This document shows positions 45,713 to 56,301 of a stretch of DNA of 64,000 nt, piece after piece. The stretch's first letter is position 1, and the number at the start of each line of letters is the position of its first letter. Both the position numbers and the translations under genes were made by a program. The notes beneath the pieces were generated by a model, which saw only the letters and a list, made by a program, of their open reading frames with translations, was not told where the DNA came from and ran no database searches. The DNA is from Polycyclovorans algicola TG408 (lineage in GTDB: Bacteria > Pseudomonadota > Gammaproteobacteria > Nevskiales > Nevskiaceae), in NCBI RefSeq assembly GCF_000711245.1, contig NZ_JOMH01000001.1:1544830-1608829 (forward strand), written 5' to 3'.

Positions 45713-46930
45713 ATGTTTGACGTTTTGCGCCACCGTACCTACCGCAACCTGTTCTTCGCGCAGGTGGTGGCGCTGGTGGGCGCCGGGCTGGCCACGGTGG
45801 GCCTGAGCCTGCTCGCCTACGACCTGGCCGGTGCCGACGCGGCGGTGGTGCTGGGCACGGCGCTGGCGATCAAGATGATTGCCTACGTGCTGGTCGCGCC
45901 CATCGCGGGCGCCTACGCCAACCGTGTGCCGCGTCGCGCCCTGCTGGTGGCGCTGGATGGCGCGCGGCTGGCGGTGGTCTTGGCGCTGCCCTGGGTCACC
46001 CAGGTGTGGCAAATCTACATGCTGATTTTTTTGTTGCAGAGCAGCTCGGCGGCCTTCACTCCCTTGTTCCAGGCCACCCTCCCCGAGGTGCTGCCCGACG
46101 AGGCCGACTACACCCGCGCGCTGACGCTGTCGCGGCTGGCCTACGACCTCGAAAGCCTGCTCAGCCCCGCGCTGGCGGCGATGCTGCTGCTGGTGCTCAG
46201 CTACCACGGGCTGTTCGTGGGCACCGCGTTGGGCTTTGCGGGGTCGGCCCTGCTGGTGGTGTCGGTGGTGCTGCCGCCGCGACGTCGGGTCACCGAACCC
46301 CGTGGCATCGGCCGCAAGCTGACCGAGGGGCTGCGGCTGTATCTGGCCACCCCGCGCCTGCGCGGCCTGCTGGCCCTGACCTTGGCGGCGGCGGCGGGCA
46401 GCGCGTTGGTCATCGTCAACACCGTGGTCATCGTGCGCGAAGGGCTGGCCCGTGCCGAGAGCGCGGTGGCGCTGGCGCTGATGGCCTATGGCGCAGGTTC
46501 CATGGCCCTGGCGCTACTGTTGCCGCGCCTGCTGGCGCGCTACCGCGACCGCGCGTTGATGCTGGCCGCCGCCGCCGTCATGACCGTGCTGCTCACGGTT
46601 CTGGCCATGGCATGGCCGCAGATGGCCCCAACCGGGCAGTGGTGGCTCATGCTGACCGGCTGGGCGCTGCTGGGCATGGCCTACGCGGCCCTGGCCACGC
46701 CCGGCGGGCGGCTGCTGCGACGTTCCGCCAGCGCCGAGCAACTGCCCGCGCTGTTTGCCGCACAGTTTTCGCTATCGCATCTGTGCTGGCTGCTGGCCTA
46801 TCCGTTGGTGGGGTGGCTGGGCAGTGCGCTGGGCACCGTCGCCGCCCTGTGGGGCATGGCCGCGCTGGCCCTGACCGGCACCGCGCTGGCATGGCGGCTG
46901 TGGCCGGTGGAAGAGGATTCGCCGCCGTAG
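45713..46930 (+). CDS. Major facilitator superfamily transporter
   Basis: 405 residues with about twelve transmembrane segments. The loop after TM2 reads GAYANRVPRRALLVALDGAR, a variant of the MFS motif A. The two halves are joined near residues 188-212 (PPRRRVTEPRGIGRKLTEG). Related transporters of this length are found in metal-resistance clusters. The substrate cannot be told. The gene reads in the same direction as the whole cluster. Confidence 0.82.
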   Translation: MFDVLRHRTYRNLFFAQVVALVGAGLATVGLSLLAYDLAGADAAVVLGTALAIKMIAYVLVAPIAGAYANRVPRRALLVALDGARLAVVLALPWVTQVWQIYMLIFLLQSSSAAFTPLFQATLPEVLPDEADYTRALTLSRLAYDLESLLSPALAAMLLLVLSYHGLFVGTALGFAGSALLVVSVVLPPRRRVTEPRGIGRKLTEGLRLYLATPRLRGLLALTLAAAAGSALVIVNTVVIVREGLARAESAVALALMAYGAGSMALALLLPRLLARYRDRALMLAAAAVMTVLLTVLAMAWPQMAPTGQWWLMLTGWALLGMAYAALATPGGRLLRRSASAEQLPALFAAQFSLSHLCWLLAYPLVGWLGSALGTVAALWGMAALALTGTALAWRLWPVEEDSPP

Positions 46931-46991
46931 CGCTGAGCACGCCGCTGGCTTGTTGCGGAACTGGCGTGCCGCGCTTAGAGTCTGAGCGGTC

Positions 46992-47357
46992 ATGATCCGT
47001 CACCGCCACCGCCCGCTTGTGAATCTGCTGCTGGGACTCGTGTTCCTGGTGCAGGGCTACGCGGTGGCGGCTGGGCCAGCCGGGGCGATGACCCCGCCGC
47101 CGGACAGCGTGACGACCGCACCGGTGCCGCCCTGTCACGACATGCCGGTGACCCTGGCTTCGGATGAGCGCACCTCGTGCTGTGACGCGGGCTGCCCGCA
47201 CATGGCGGCATGCGCGCTGGGCCACGCCTCGGTGGCGACGCTGCCGCTGCTGGTGCTGCCCGAGGCCGCCAGTCTGCGTGCGCCGGTGCTGGCGCTGAAC
47301 CTGCCCGCAGCACGGCGCAGTTTGCCGATACGCCCACCGATTCCCCTGCACGGTTAG
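46992..47357 (+). CDS. CopL-like Cys/His-rich exported metal-binding protein
   Basis: 121 residues. N-terminal helix VNLLLGLVFLVQGYAVAAG, a CHDM motif in PVPPCHDMPVTLA, then a dense Cys/His patch SCCDAGCPHMAACALGH. This layout resembles CopL, the small protein needed for expression of copAB in Xanthomonas. The gene's position immediately upstream of the Cus-type copper operon fits. Homology is by motif style, not strong identity. It starts 61 bp after the MFS gene. Confidence 0.6.
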   Translation: MIRHRHRPLVNLLLGLVFLVQGYAVAAGPAGAMTPPPDSVTTAPVPPCHDMPVTLASDERTSCCDAGCPHMAACALGHASVATLPLLVLPEAASLRAPVLALNLPAARRSLPIRPPIPLHG

Positions 47358-47425
47358 TTCCGTCGCCCGGCTCGATCTGAGCCGTTTGGGGCCGCGCTGC
47401 TCGGCCCGCTTGTGGAGTCACTCCC

Positions 47426-48715
47426 ATGTCTGTCCTGACCTGCCGCGCCGCTGCGCGGTGCCTGCTGGCGCTGCTGCTGGCGTTGCCGCTGTTGGCGCGA
47501 TCGGCCGATGCCGAAACGCCGCTGAGCCTTGATGAGGCCGTCACCCTGGCGCTGACCGAGCAGCCGCTGCTGCGCGGCATTGCCGCCCAGTCGCGCGCCC
47601 TGCGCGAGTCGGCCGTGGCCGCGCGCCAGTTGCCCGATCCGGAACTCAATCTTGGGCTGGTGGATTTGCCGGTGGACACCGACGAGGCCTATTCGCTTAC
47701 CGATGACAGCGACACGCAGATCGTGGTGGGCGTCAAGCAGGCCTTTCCGCGTGCTGACAAGCGGCGACTGCGCGGCGAGGTGATGGTGCGCGACGCCCAG
47801 CGGCTTGATGTCGAGCAGTTGCGCACCCGTCGGCAAGTGCGGCGCGAGGTGGCGCTGGCGTGGCTGACGCTGTGGCGCGAGACCACCGCGCAGCGCCTCG
47901 TCGCGGCCCAGCAGGAAGACGCGCAAACGCAGGTGGCGCTGGCCGAGATTGCACTGAAAACCGGCACGGCCACGCAGGCCGAGTTTTTGGCCGCGCGGGT
48001 CGAGGCACTGACCCTGGCCGATCAGGTCAGCGCCAGCGCGCAGATGATCGAGCAGGCGCGCAGTGCGCTCAGCCGCTGGGTGGGCGAGGCGGCGTGGCGC
48101 CCGGTCGAACGGCGCCTTGCGCTGGCCCCGCCCCAGCCGTTGCCGACCTTGCTGGCGCAGACCCGGCGCCACCCCGAGCTTGCCGCCGCGCTTGCGCAGC
48201 GCGCTGTGGCCGACACCGGCACGGCGCTGGCCCGCGCCGAGTTCCAGGCCGACTGGTGGCTGGAGTTGGGCTACGGCCACCGCCCCGCGTTCTCGGAAAT
48301 GGTGATGCTGCAAGTGGGCATGGACCTGCCGCTGTTCACCGCCCAGCGCCAAGACCGAAAACTCGCTGCGGCGCTGGCCCAGCAGGACGTTGCCGATGCC
48401 GCCGTAGACGATGTGCAGCGCCAGTTGCAGGCCGAATTGCGGCGCCTGCATGTGGATGCGCAGCGGCTCGACGCGCGGCTTACCGACTACGACGCCGGGC
48501 TCATCCCGCAAAGCGCCGCGCGCCGCGAGGCGGCACTGATTGCGTGGCGCAACGGTCGCGGTCTGCTGCGCGACGTGATTCAGGCGCGCCGCGACGAACT
48601 CACCTTGCAACTCAGCCAGCTTGACCTGCGCCACGCCCTCGCGCAGCGGCAGGTCCAGTTGGCCTATTTCGCCGTGGACGAAGCGTCCGCCACCCTGGAG
48701 CACCCTCATGAATAA
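47426..48715 (+). CDS. cusC: TolC-family outer-membrane factor of a Cus-type copper efflux system
   Basis: 429 residues. Signal peptide ends near LLARSADAE. Two outer-membrane-factor repeats follow (LSLDEAVTLALTEQPLLRGIAAQ, LARAEFQADWWLELGYGHRPAF). Forms the outer channel of a tripartite copper/silver pump. The last 8 nt overlap the adaptor gene. The gene name is based on the downstream CusA class. Confidence 0.88.
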   Translation: MSVLTCRAAARCLLALLLALPLLARSADAETPLSLDEAVTLALTEQPLLRGIAAQSRALRESAVAARQLPDPELNLGLVDLPVDTDEAYSLTDDSDTQIVVGVKQAFPRADKRRLRGEVMVRDAQRLDVEQLRTRRQVRREVALAWLTLWRETTAQRLVAAQQEDAQTQVALAEIALKTGTATQAEFLAARVEALTLADQVSASAQMIEQARSALSRWVGEAAWRPVERRLALAPPQPLPTLLAQTRRHPELAAALAQRAVADTGTALARAEFQADWWLELGYGHRPAFSEMVMLQVGMDLPLFTAQRQDRKLAAALAQQDVADAAVDDVQRQLQAELRRLHVDAQRLDARLTDYDAGLIPQSAARREAALIAWRNGRGLLRDVIQARRDELTLQLSQLDLRHALAQRQVQLAYFAVDEASATLEHPHE

Positions 48716-50054
48716 GCGCCCCGTCGTCATCGTGGGCCTGGTCGTACTCACCGCTGCGGGGGGCTGGTGGCTGGCCGACGCCCTGGCGCCCGAAGCCGCG
48801 CATCAGCATCAGCTTGAACCGCAGACTGACGCGGCAGGCAATGTGTATTACACCTGCGCCATGCACCCGCAGGTGCGCCAGGACGCGCCGGGCAATTGCC
48901 CGATTTGCGGCATGAGGCTGAGCAAGCGCGAAGAAGCATCTGCGGGTGCCGAGCGCCAGGTGCTGTACTGGTACGACCCCATGCGGCCCGATCAGCATTT
49001 CGACCAGCCCGGCAAGTCCCCTTTCATGGACATGCAACTGGTACCGAAGTACGCCGCCGGAGACGGTTCGCGAGATGGCGGTCTGACCGTCGTCGAGATT
49101 GACCCGCGCATGGCGCAAAACCTTGGCATGCGCACTGCGCCGGTGACCCGCGGGCGCTTCTGGCAGCGGGTAGACGCCACCGGCAGCGTGGCGGTGGACG
49201 AGCGGCGCATGGTCACCGTCACCTCGCGCGCCACCGGCTGGGTCGAGCAACTGGCGGTGCGCGCGGTGGGCGAGACGGTGCGCGCCGGGCAGGTGTTGGC
49301 CCAGGTGTACGCCCCCGAGGTGCTGGCCGCCCAGCAGGAGTTGGCGCTGGCGCGCGAGCTTGACGACCCGGCGCTGATGGCCGCCGCCCGCAGTCGCCTG
49401 CGGCTGCTGGACGTACAGCCCGACGCCACGCCGCAGCGGCAGTTTGCCGTGGTGGCGCCGCAGGCCGGGGTGGTCACCGAGCTGATGGTGCGTGAGGGCG
49501 CCGAGCTGACCCCCGGCATGGCGCTGATGACCCTCGCTGACCTGACGCGCGTCTGGGTGCTGGTGGACATTCCCGAGGCGCAGGCGGACTGGGTCACGGT
49601 GGGCGCCCCGGCCGAGGCGCGGCTCAGAAGCCGGCCCGGCGAGGTGCTGACCGGCGAAGTCGAGTTTTTGTACCCGCAGCTCGACACGCCCACCCGCACC
49701 CTGCGGGCGCGGTTGGTGTTCGACAACCCCGACGGCCGCCTCAGGCCTGGCCTGTATGCCGAGGTGGCGCTGTTCGGTGGGCCGCGCGACGACGTCACCC
49801 TGGTGCCCAGCGAAGCGGTGATTCGCACCGGCACGCGCAGCGTGGTCATCCGCGCCGAAGCCGAGGGTCGTTACCGCCCGGTGGCGGTGACCCTGGGCGA
49901 TGAACGTGACGGCCAGATCATCGTGCGCGATGGTCTGGCGGCGGGCGACGAGGTGGTGGTGTCGGGACAGTTTCTGATTGACTCCGAGGCCAGTCTGCTG
50001 GGCGCGTACCGCCGTATCGACGGGTCGGCCCCCGGCGCCGAGGCCCAGCCATGA
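48708..50054 (+). CDS. cusB: RND periplasmic adaptor CusB with heavy-metal-binding module
   Basis: 448 residues. N-terminal anchor [18 protein letters not shown], then a heavy-metal-binding domain [12 protein letters not shown] with CPICGM (C50, H53, C64, C67), followed by [27 protein letters not shown], the conserved CusB Met/His region that receives Cu(I). The barrel-sandwich and beta-barrel halves ([48 protein letters not shown]) follow. It overlaps cusC upstream and cusA downstream (ATGA), so cusCBA is one translational unit. Confidence 0.93.
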   Translation: MNKRPVVIVGLVVLTAAGGWWLADALAPEAAHQHQLEPQTDAAGNVYYTCAMHPQVRQDAPGNCPICGMRLSKREEASAGAERQVLYWYDPMRPDQHFDQPGKSPFMDMQLVPKYAAGDGSRDGGLTVVEIDPRMAQNLGMRTAPVTRGRFWQRVDATGSVAVDERRMVTVTSRATGWVEQLAVRAVGETVRAGQVLAQVYAPEVLAAQQELALARELDDPALMAAARSRLRLLDVQPDATPQRQFAVVAPQAGVVTELMVREGAELTPGMALMTLADLTRVWVLVDIPEAQADWVTVGAPAEARLRSRPGEVLTGEVEFLYPQLDTPTRTLRARLVFDNPDGRLRPGLYAEVALFGGPRDDVTLVPSEAVIRTGTRSVVIRAEAEGRYRPVAVTLGDERDGQIIVRDGLAAGDEVVVSGQFLIDSEASLLGAYRRIDGSAPGAEAQP

Positions 50055-53000
50055 TCGCCGCACTGATTCGCTGGTCGATCCAAAACCGCTTTCTGGTGCT
50101 GCTGGGCGCGGCGTTGCTGGCCGCCTGGGGCATCTATGCCGCCCTGACCACGCCGCTGGACGCGCTGCCCGATCTGTCGGACACGCAGGTCATCGTCCGC
50201 ACCACCTTTGACGGCCAGGCACCGCAGGTGGTGGAAGACCAGGTCACCTATCCGCTCACCACCGCGCTGCTGTCGGTGCCCTACGCCAGAACGGTGCGCG
50301 GCTACTCGATGTTTGGCGAAAGCTTTGTGTACATCTTGTTTGAAGACGGCGTGGACCTGTACTGGGCGCGCTCGCGGGTGCTGGAATACCTGTCGCAGGT
50401 GCAGGGCCGGTTGCCCGCAGGCGCCCGCGCCGAACTGGGGCCAGATGCCACCGGCGTCGGCTGGATTTACCAGTACGCGCTGGTGGACCGCAGCGGCCGT
50501 CATGACCTGTCCGAGCTGCGCGCCCTGCAGGACTGGTTTCTCAGGTTCGAGCTGAAGTCGGTCGACAACGTGGCCGAGGTGGCCACCCTGGGCGGCTTCA
50601 ACCGCCAGTACCAGATCGTGCTCGACCCGGCGCGGCTGCGCGCCTATGGCCTGCCGCTGGAGGCGGTCATGGACGCCGTGCAGGATGCCAACGCCGAGGC
50701 CGGTGGCTCGGTGCTGGAACTGGCCGAGGCCGAGTACATGGTGCGCAGCCGCGGGTACCTGAAGAGCCTTGACGACTTTCGCAGCATTCCGGTGGGCGCG
50801 GGTGAGGGCGGCACGCCGGTGCTGCTGGGCGACGTGGCCACCGTGCAGCTTGGCCCCGACATTCGCCGCGGCATTGCCGAACTCGACGGTGAAGGCGAGG
50901 TGGTGGGCGGCATCGTCATCATGCGCAGCGGCGAGAATGCGCAGGCCACCATCAAGGCCGTCAAGGCCAGGCTGGCCACGCTCAAGGCGGGGCTGCCCGA
51001 GGGCGTCGAGGTCATCACCACCTATGACCGTTCGGTGCTGATCGAGCGCGCGGTCGAAAACCTGTCGGTCAAGCTGCTGGAAGAGTTCGCCATCGTCGCG
51101 CTGGTGTGTCTGCTGTTTTTATGGCACCTGCGCTCGGCATTGGTGGCCATCGTCACCCTGCCGTTGGGCATCCTCGCCGCCTTTGCGGTGATGCAGTCGC
51201 AGGGCATCAACGCCAATATCATGTCGCTGGGCGGCATCGCCATTGCCATTGGCGCCATGGTCGATGCGGCGGTGGTGATGGTCGAAAACGCCCATCGGCG
51301 GCTGGAAGAGGCCGAGCAAGCGTGGGCGTCGCGCGACCCTGACGAGGTGCCGCCGACGCCGCGCCCGTCACGGGTCACGGTGATTGCCGACGCGGCCGCC
51401 GAAGTCGGCCCAGCGCTGTTTTTCTCGCTGCTGATCATCACCGTGTCATTCGTGCCGGTGTTTCTGCTCGAAGCGCAAGAAGGGCGGTTGTTTGCACCGC
51501 TGGCCTTCACCAAAACCTATGCCATGGCCGCCGCCGCAGGCTTGTCGGTGACCCTGGTGCCGGTACTGATGGTCAGCTTCATTCGCGGTCGCATTGCCCG
51601 CGAAAATGCCAATCCGCTCAACCGCGCGCTGGTCGCCGTGTACCGCCCGGTCATCAACGCCGTGCTCGACCACCCGCGCCTCACGCTGCTGCTGGCCGGC
51701 GTGGTGCTGGCCTCCACACTGTGGCCGCTGAGCCGGCTGGGCAGCGAGTTCATGCCGCCGCTGGACGAGGGCGACCTGCTGTACATGCCCACCGCGCTGC
51801 CGGGGCTGGCGGTGGGCAAGGGCGCGCAGGTGTTGCAGCAGACCGACCGCATCATCAAGCGCTTTCCCGAAGTGGAGCGGGTGTTTGGCAAGATCGGTCG
51901 CGCCGACACCGCCACCGATCCCGCGCCGCTGGAGATGATTGAAACCACCATCATGCTCAAGCCGCGCGATCAGTGGCGCGAGGGCATGACCGCCGAGCGC
52001 CTGGTTGAAGAGATGGACGCGGCGCTGCGCATTCCCGGCATGGGCAACGTCTGGGTGCAGCCCATCCGCAACCGCATCGACATGCTGGCCACCGGCATCA
52101 AGTCGCCGGTGGGCATCAAGATTGCCGGGCCCGACCTGGGGGTCATCGACCAGATCGGCAGCGCCGTCGAATCGGTGGTCAAACAGGTACCCGGCACCGC
52201 CTCGGCATTTTCCGAGCGCGTGTCGGGCGGGCGTTACATCGAGATCAACCCCGACCGGCTTGCCGCTGCGCGCCACGGCATGAGCATTGCCGACGTGCAG
52301 CGCATCGTCGCGGTGGCCATCGGCGGCCAAAACATTGGTGAGACCGTCGAGGGCCTGCAACGCTTCCCCATCAACTTGCGCTACCCGCGTGAACTGCGCG
52401 ATTCGCTGCCCGACCTGCGTGCCTTACCCATCGTCACCCGGGGCGGAGAAACCCTCACGCTGGGCAGTCTGGCCCGCATCGAGATCAGCGACGGCCCGCC
52501 CATGATCAAGTCCGAGAATGCCCGCCCCAACGGCTGGATCTACGTGGACATTCGCGGCCGCGACCTGGGCGGCTACGTGGCTGACGCGCAGCGCGCGGTG
52601 GCCGAGCAGGTGCAACTGCCGCCGGGTTATTCGATTGCCTGGTCCGGGCAGTTCGAGTACCTGGCGCGGGCCACGCAGCGCTTGCAGGTGGTGGTGCCGT
52701 TCACCTTGGCCATCATCTTCGTGCTGCTGTACCTGACCTTCGGCCGCGTCGGCCCGGCGCTGCTGATCATGGCGAGCCTGCCGTTCGCGCTGGTGGGCGG
52801 CTTCTGGTTGATTGCGCTGCTGGGCCACAACCTGTCGGTCGCCTCGGGCATCGGCTTCATTGCGCTGGCCGGCGTGGCGGCCGAGTTTGGCGTGATCATG
52901 CTCATCTACCTCGACAAGGCGCTGCGCGAGCGCGAGCAGCGGGGCCAGTTGACCACCGCAGCCGACCTGCGCGCGGCGCTGATCGAAGGCGCCGTGATGC

Positions 53001-53200
53001 GGGTGCGGCCCAAGGCCATGACCGTGGTGGTGATCATTGCCGGGCTGCTGCCGCTGTTCATCGGCACCGGGGCCGGCAGCGAGGTCATGCAGCGCATCGC
53101 CGCGCCCATGATCGGCGGCATGATCACCGCGCCACTGCTGTCGATGGTCGTGTTGCCGGCCGCGTATCTGCTGATGCGGCGACGCAGGATCGGTTTGTGA
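50051..53200 (+). CDS. cusA: RND heavy-metal pump CusA, HME4 (Cu/Ag) class
   Basis: 1049 residues. TM4 reads [22 protein letters not shown] with D405 and E412, the copper/silver-class signature rather than the DFG type. The Met triad that passes Cu(I) in E. coli CusA (M573, M623, M672) is present as M579 (DLLYMPT), M629 (LEMIETTIM) and M678 ([16 protein letters not shown]). N-terminal [17 protein letters not shown] is typical. Exports Cu(I)/Ag(I) from periplasm or cytoplasm through CusBC. Confidence 0.97.
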   Translation: MIAALIRWSIQNRFLVLLGAALLAAWGIYAALTTPLDALPDLSDTQVIVRTTFDGQAPQVVEDQVTYPLTTALLSVPYARTVRGYSMFGESFVYILFEDGVDLYWARSRVLEYLSQVQGRLPAGARAELGPDATGVGWIYQYALVDRSGRHDLSELRALQDWFLRFELKSVDNVAEVATLGGFNRQYQIVLDPARLRAYGLPLEAVMDAVQDANAEAGGSVLELAEAEYMVRSRGYLKSLDDFRSIPVGAGEGGTPVLLGDVATVQLGPDIRRGIAELDGEGEVVGGIVIMRSGENAQATIKAVKARLATLKAGLPEGVEVITTYDRSVLIERAVENLSVKLLEEFAIVALVCLLFLWHLRSALVAIVTLPLGILAAFAVMQSQGINANIMSLGGIAIAIGAMVDAAVVMVENAHRRLEEAEQAWASRDPDEVPPTPRPSRVTVIADAAAEVGPALFFSLLIITVSFVPVFLLEAQEGRLFAPLAFTKTYAMAAAAGLSVTLVPVLMVSFIRGRIARENANPLNRALVAVYRPVINAVLDHPRLTLLLAGVVLASTLWPLSRLGSEFMPPLDEGDLLYMPTALPGLAVGKGAQVLQQTDRIIKRFPEVERVFGKIGRADTATDPAPLEMIETTIMLKPRDQWREGMTAERLVEEMDAALRIPGMGNVWVQPIRNRIDMLATGIKSPVGIKIAGPDLGVIDQIGSAVESVVKQVPGTASAFSERVSGGRYIEINPDRLAAARHGMSIADVQRIVAVAIGGQNIGETVEGLQRFPINLRYPRELRDSLPDLRALPIVTRGGETLTLGSLARIEISDGPPMIKSENARPNGWIYVDIRGRDLGGYVADAQRAVAEQVQLPPGYSIAWSGQFEYLARATQRLQVVVPFTLAIIFVLLYLTFGRVGPALLIMASLPFALVGGFWLIALLGHNLSVASGIGFIALAGVAAEFGVIMLIYLDKALREREQRGQLTTAADLRAALIEGAVMRVRPKAMTVVVIIAGLLPLFIGTGAGSEVMQRIAAPMIGGMITAPLLSMVVLPAAYLLMRRRRIGL

Positions 53201-53315
53201 ACAAGTCGGTGCATCCCTCGTTTACGCGCCCTGCGGGTCGGCTGACGCATGCAGGTGGTGTCTGCGACGACCGACGCGCGTCCCCAATCCACGCCCAGGC
53301 GAAGGAGTTCTTCCC

Positions 53316-54761
53316 GTGTACTTCGAAATATTGCTGAGCCCGCGATGGCAGGCCTTGCTGCTGTCGCTCTCCCTCTCGGCGTGCGCCAGCATGCCCAGCG
53401 ACTGGGGCCGCGCCGAAGTGGCGCAAATGACCGCCGAGCGCGGCCGCGAATTGCCGAAGACGGCCGAGGCGCAGGCTTTCACCGAGCGCATCTTGCGAGC
53501 GCCCCTGACAGCCGAGGCCGCCGTTCAACTTGCGCTGCTCAACAACCCGGCGGTTCGGCTGGAAACGGCGAGACTCGGGTTCGCAGCGGCCGAGGTTTAC
53601 GACGCTGGGCGACTGGCCAACCCGGTGTTCTCGGCCTCGCGGCTGACTTCCGATGACGCGTCCACGCGAGGCGCGCAGGTCAATCTGGGCATTGCCGTTA
53701 ACTTTGTGAATCTGCTTTTGATGCCCGCCAACACGCGCTTTGCCGAGGCGCAGTTTGAGGCGGCCAAACAGGATGTAGCGGCGGCAACGCTGGACCTGGC
53801 TGCCCGCGTCGAGGCGGCATGGTTCGCCGCCGTAGGCGCCGAGCAACTGGCGCAGATGCGCGAGGCCGCCGCCCAAGCGCAAGCGGCGTCGGCCAACCTG
53901 TCGCAGCGCTTTTTCGAGGCGGGCAACATCACCCGCCGGGCGCAGGCGATGGAACAGGCGGCGGCCAGTCGAGCCCGGTTGGATGCCCTTTCGGCGCGGG
54001 CCGAGGCGGTGGCCACGCGCTCGGCGCTGAACCGGCTGATGGGCCTTGACGCCGGGCAGAGCAGCTGGACGCTGGACGCCCGGCTGGCCGAGCCGTTGGC
54101 CGATGACGATTCGCCGGACGCCTTGCAGCGCCTCAGCCTCGATAGCCGTCTTGACCTGGCCAGCCTGCGCAGCCGGGCCCGGGCCATCGCCGACCGCTAC
54201 GGCGTTGCTCGGCGTACGCGGCTGATCGGCGGCGTTGAGCTGGGCGCCGAGCGCGAGCGTGAGTTCGATGGCAGCGTCAATACCGGGCCCACGCTGGCGC
54301 TGGAGCTGCCGTTGTTCAACTGGGGCGGCGGTCGCACCGCGGCCATCAAGGCGGCGCTGGACGAGACCGAGGCTGAGCTGGACGCACGGGTGCTTGATGT
54401 GTCGAACGCCGTGCACCTCGGGGCCGCCCAAGTCGCTGCCGCCAAGGCGCGGGCCGAGCAGTACCGCAGCGTGCTGGTGCCGCAGCGCGAGGTCATTGTC
54501 GCCGAGGCACAGAAAGAGCAGAACTTCATGTTGATCGGCATTTTTGAGCTGATCCTCGCCCAACAGCAGACCTACGACGCCTACGCCGGGTACATCGAAG
54601 CGGTGCGCGACTACTGGACCGCGCGTGCTGATCTGGCCCGCGTCGTGGGTCGCCGCCTGCCCAGCAGTGCGCAGGCCGCCGAGCCCACCCTGGACCCCGC
54701 CGACCTGCTGCATCCTGACGACCCAGCCCCTGCAACGCATGACCATGGAGGACATCACTGA
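53316..54761 (+). CDS. Third TolC-family outer-membrane lipoprotein, paired with a multicopper oxidase
   Basis: 481 residues, GTG start. Lipobox LLSLSLSACAS, then efflux-protein repeats (LTAEAAVQLALLNNPAVRLETARLG; LDLAARVEAAWFAAVGAEQLAQM) and a His-rich end THDHGGHH. No RND pump or adaptor follows. Instead the stop TGA shares its final A with the ATG of the multicopper oxidase gene. It may release oxidised copper handled by the oxidase, or work with CusBA; this is inference. 115 bp without a gene separate it from cusA. Confidence 0.86.
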   Translation: MYFEILLSPRWQALLLSLSLSACASMPSDWGRAEVAQMTAERGRELPKTAEAQAFTERILRAPLTAEAAVQLALLNNPAVRLETARLGFAAAEVYDAGRLANPVFSASRLTSDDASTRGAQVNLGIAVNFVNLLLMPANTRFAEAQFEAAKQDVAAATLDLAARVEAAWFAAVGAEQLAQMREAAAQAQAASANLSQRFFEAGNITRRAQAMEQAAASRARLDALSARAEAVATRSALNRLMGLDAGQSSWTLDARLAEPLADDDSPDALQRLSLDSRLDLASLRSRARAIADRYGVARRTRLIGGVELGAEREREFDGSVNTGPTLALELPLFNWGGGRTAAIKAALDETEAELDARVLDVSNAVHLGAAQVAAAKARAEQYRSVLVPQREVIVAEAQKEQNFMLIGIFELILAQQQTYDAYAGYIEAVRDYWTARADLARVVGRRLPSSAQAAEPTLDPADLLHPDDPAPATHDHGGHH

Positions 54762-56215
54762 TGTTGACGCGACGCAATTTTCTGAACACCTTGACCGCCG
54801 GCGCGGCGGCGGCGCTGACAGCCCGTTCTGATGCCGCCACGGCGCAGCACGAGGGGCACGATATGTCCGGCATGAACCCGGACGGCGCCGCGCGGCCGCC
54901 GCCACCCGAGCGCGCTACCGCCACCAACGTCGAACGGCACGCTCAGGGCTACCTGCCGGTGCGCACCCTCAACGGCTGGACGCTGCCGTATCGGATGAAC
55001 GACGGTGTCAAGGAATTTCACCTGGTGGCCGAAGAGATCGAGCACGAGTTCGCGCCCGGCTCACGCGCCAAATGTTGGGGCTACAACGGCACCACGCCGG
55101 GGCCAACCATTGAGGTGGTCGAGGGCGACCGGGTGCGTATCTTCGTCACCAACCGTCTTGGCGAATGGACCAGTGTGCACTGGCACGGCATTGATCTTCC
55201 GGCCGGTTATGACGGCGTGGGCGGGCTCAACCAGCCGCACATCAATCCGGGTGAAACCTTCGCCTATGAGTTCACCCTGCGACAGCACGGCACCCATATG
55301 TACCATCCGCACGCCGACGAAATGACGCAGATGGCGTTCGGCATGATGGGCCTGTTCATCATTCATCCCAAGGCCGGGGAAGACGTCGCCATCGACCGCG
55401 ACTATGCGTTTCTGCTGCACAACTGGGCCTTGCATCCAGGCACCTACCGGCCCGATCCCGCCGTCATGCAGGCGTTCGACCTGTGGACCTTCAACAGTCG
55501 GGTGTTTCCCGCCACCGAGCATCTGGTGATGGCGACCGGTGAGCGCGCGCGTATCCGCGTCGGCAACCTGTCGATGTGGAATCACCCCATCCATCTGCAC
55601 AGCAATCCATTCTGGGTGACCGGTAGTGATGGCGGACGCTGGCCGCGCAACCAGTGGCGGCGCGAGGTCACCGAGATCATTGGTGTTGGTCAGATGCGCG
55701 ACATCGAATTCGTCGCCACCGAACCCGGCGACTGGGCCCTGCATTGCCACATGGCGCACCACACCATGGGGCCCATGGGGCACGACGTGCCCAACACCGT
55801 GGGCGTTGACCAGCGCGGTGTCGATGCCGAGGTGCGCAAATTTCTGCCCGGTTACGGCGCCATGGGGAAATTCGGCATGGCCGAGCACGGCAGCCACGTG
55901 GCGATGGGGTTGCCCGGTCCGGACAACACCCTGGCGATGATGGCCGGTGAAGGTCCCTTCGGTCCGATCGAGATGGGCGGCATGTTCACCGTACTTAAAG
56001 TGCGTGATGACCAGGCCGCAGACGACTATCGCGATCCCGGCTGGTACGACACGCCCAAGGACAAAATGGCCCGCAAGGTCAGCGCCGACCCTGACTTTGG
56101 CGACCCGCCACGCCGCGCGCCCTACGGCAAATCAACCGACGTCCCGCTGGCGCGGCCGGCCGTGCCCGACGCTGAGTCCATGCCGGGTATGGATCACTCT
56201 CAACATGGCCAGTGA
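54761..56215 (+). CDS. Multicopper oxidase (copper-resistance type), Tat-exported
   Basis: 484 residues. A twin-arginine signal begins MLTRRNFLNTLTAGAAAALTA. The copper ligand sets are HWHG (H140, H142), YHPHAD (H182, H184), NHPIHLHSNPFW and the type 1/3 HCHMAHHTMGPMG near residue ~330. A Met/His-rich tail ends SMPGMDHSQHGQ. Oxidises Cu(I) to less toxic Cu(II) in the periplasm in known relatives. It is shorter than CopA/PcoA, and its order fits the copper-oxidase family with a preceding OMF. It ends 27 bp before the MerR-type promoter. Confidence 0.9.
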   Translation: MLTRRNFLNTLTAGAAAALTARSDAATAQHEGHDMSGMNPDGAARPPPPERATATNVERHAQGYLPVRTLNGWTLPYRMNDGVKEFHLVAEEIEHEFAPGSRAKCWGYNGTTPGPTIEVVEGDRVRIFVTNRLGEWTSVHWHGIDLPAGYDGVGGLNQPHINPGETFAYEFTLRQHGTHMYHPHADEMTQMAFGMMGLFIIHPKAGEDVAIDRDYAFLLHNWALHPGTYRPDPAVMQAFDLWTFNSRVFPATEHLVMATGERARIRVGNLSMWNHPIHLHSNPFWVTGSDGGRWPRNQWRREVTEIIGVGQMRDIEFVATEPGDWALHCHMAHHTMGPMGHDVPNTVGVDQRGVDAEVRKFLPGYGAMGKFGMAEHGSHVAMGLPGPDNTLAMMAGEGPFGPIEMGGMFTVLKVRDDQAADDYRDPGWYDTPKDKMARKVSADPDFGDPPRRAPYGKSTDVPLARPAVPDAESMPGMDHSQHGQ

Positions 56216-56241
56216 GACCAGATTGCCGTTGCGCGATCGAC

Positions 56242-56273
56242 TTGACTCTGGACCATAGTCCAGGGTTTAGACT
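56242..56273 (+). promoter_or_regulatory. MerR-family operator/promoter of the merR-copper ATPase operon
   Basis: TTGACT (-35, 56242-56247) and TTAGAC (-10, 56267-56272) are separated by 19 bp rather than 17, the over-long spacer typical of MerR-activated promoters. Between them lies the dyad CTGGAC-CATA-GTCCAG (56248-56263). It is 29 nt upstream of the regulator's ATG. Confidence 0.85.
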
Positions 56274-56301
56274 GCGGTCCTGTTCTTGATTGGAGCGCTT
56301 T

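Noticed and set aside
53124-54905. 593-codon minus-strand frame opposite the third TolC gene
   Set aside because: Same shadow effect; the plus-strand product has signal, lipobox and family repeats.
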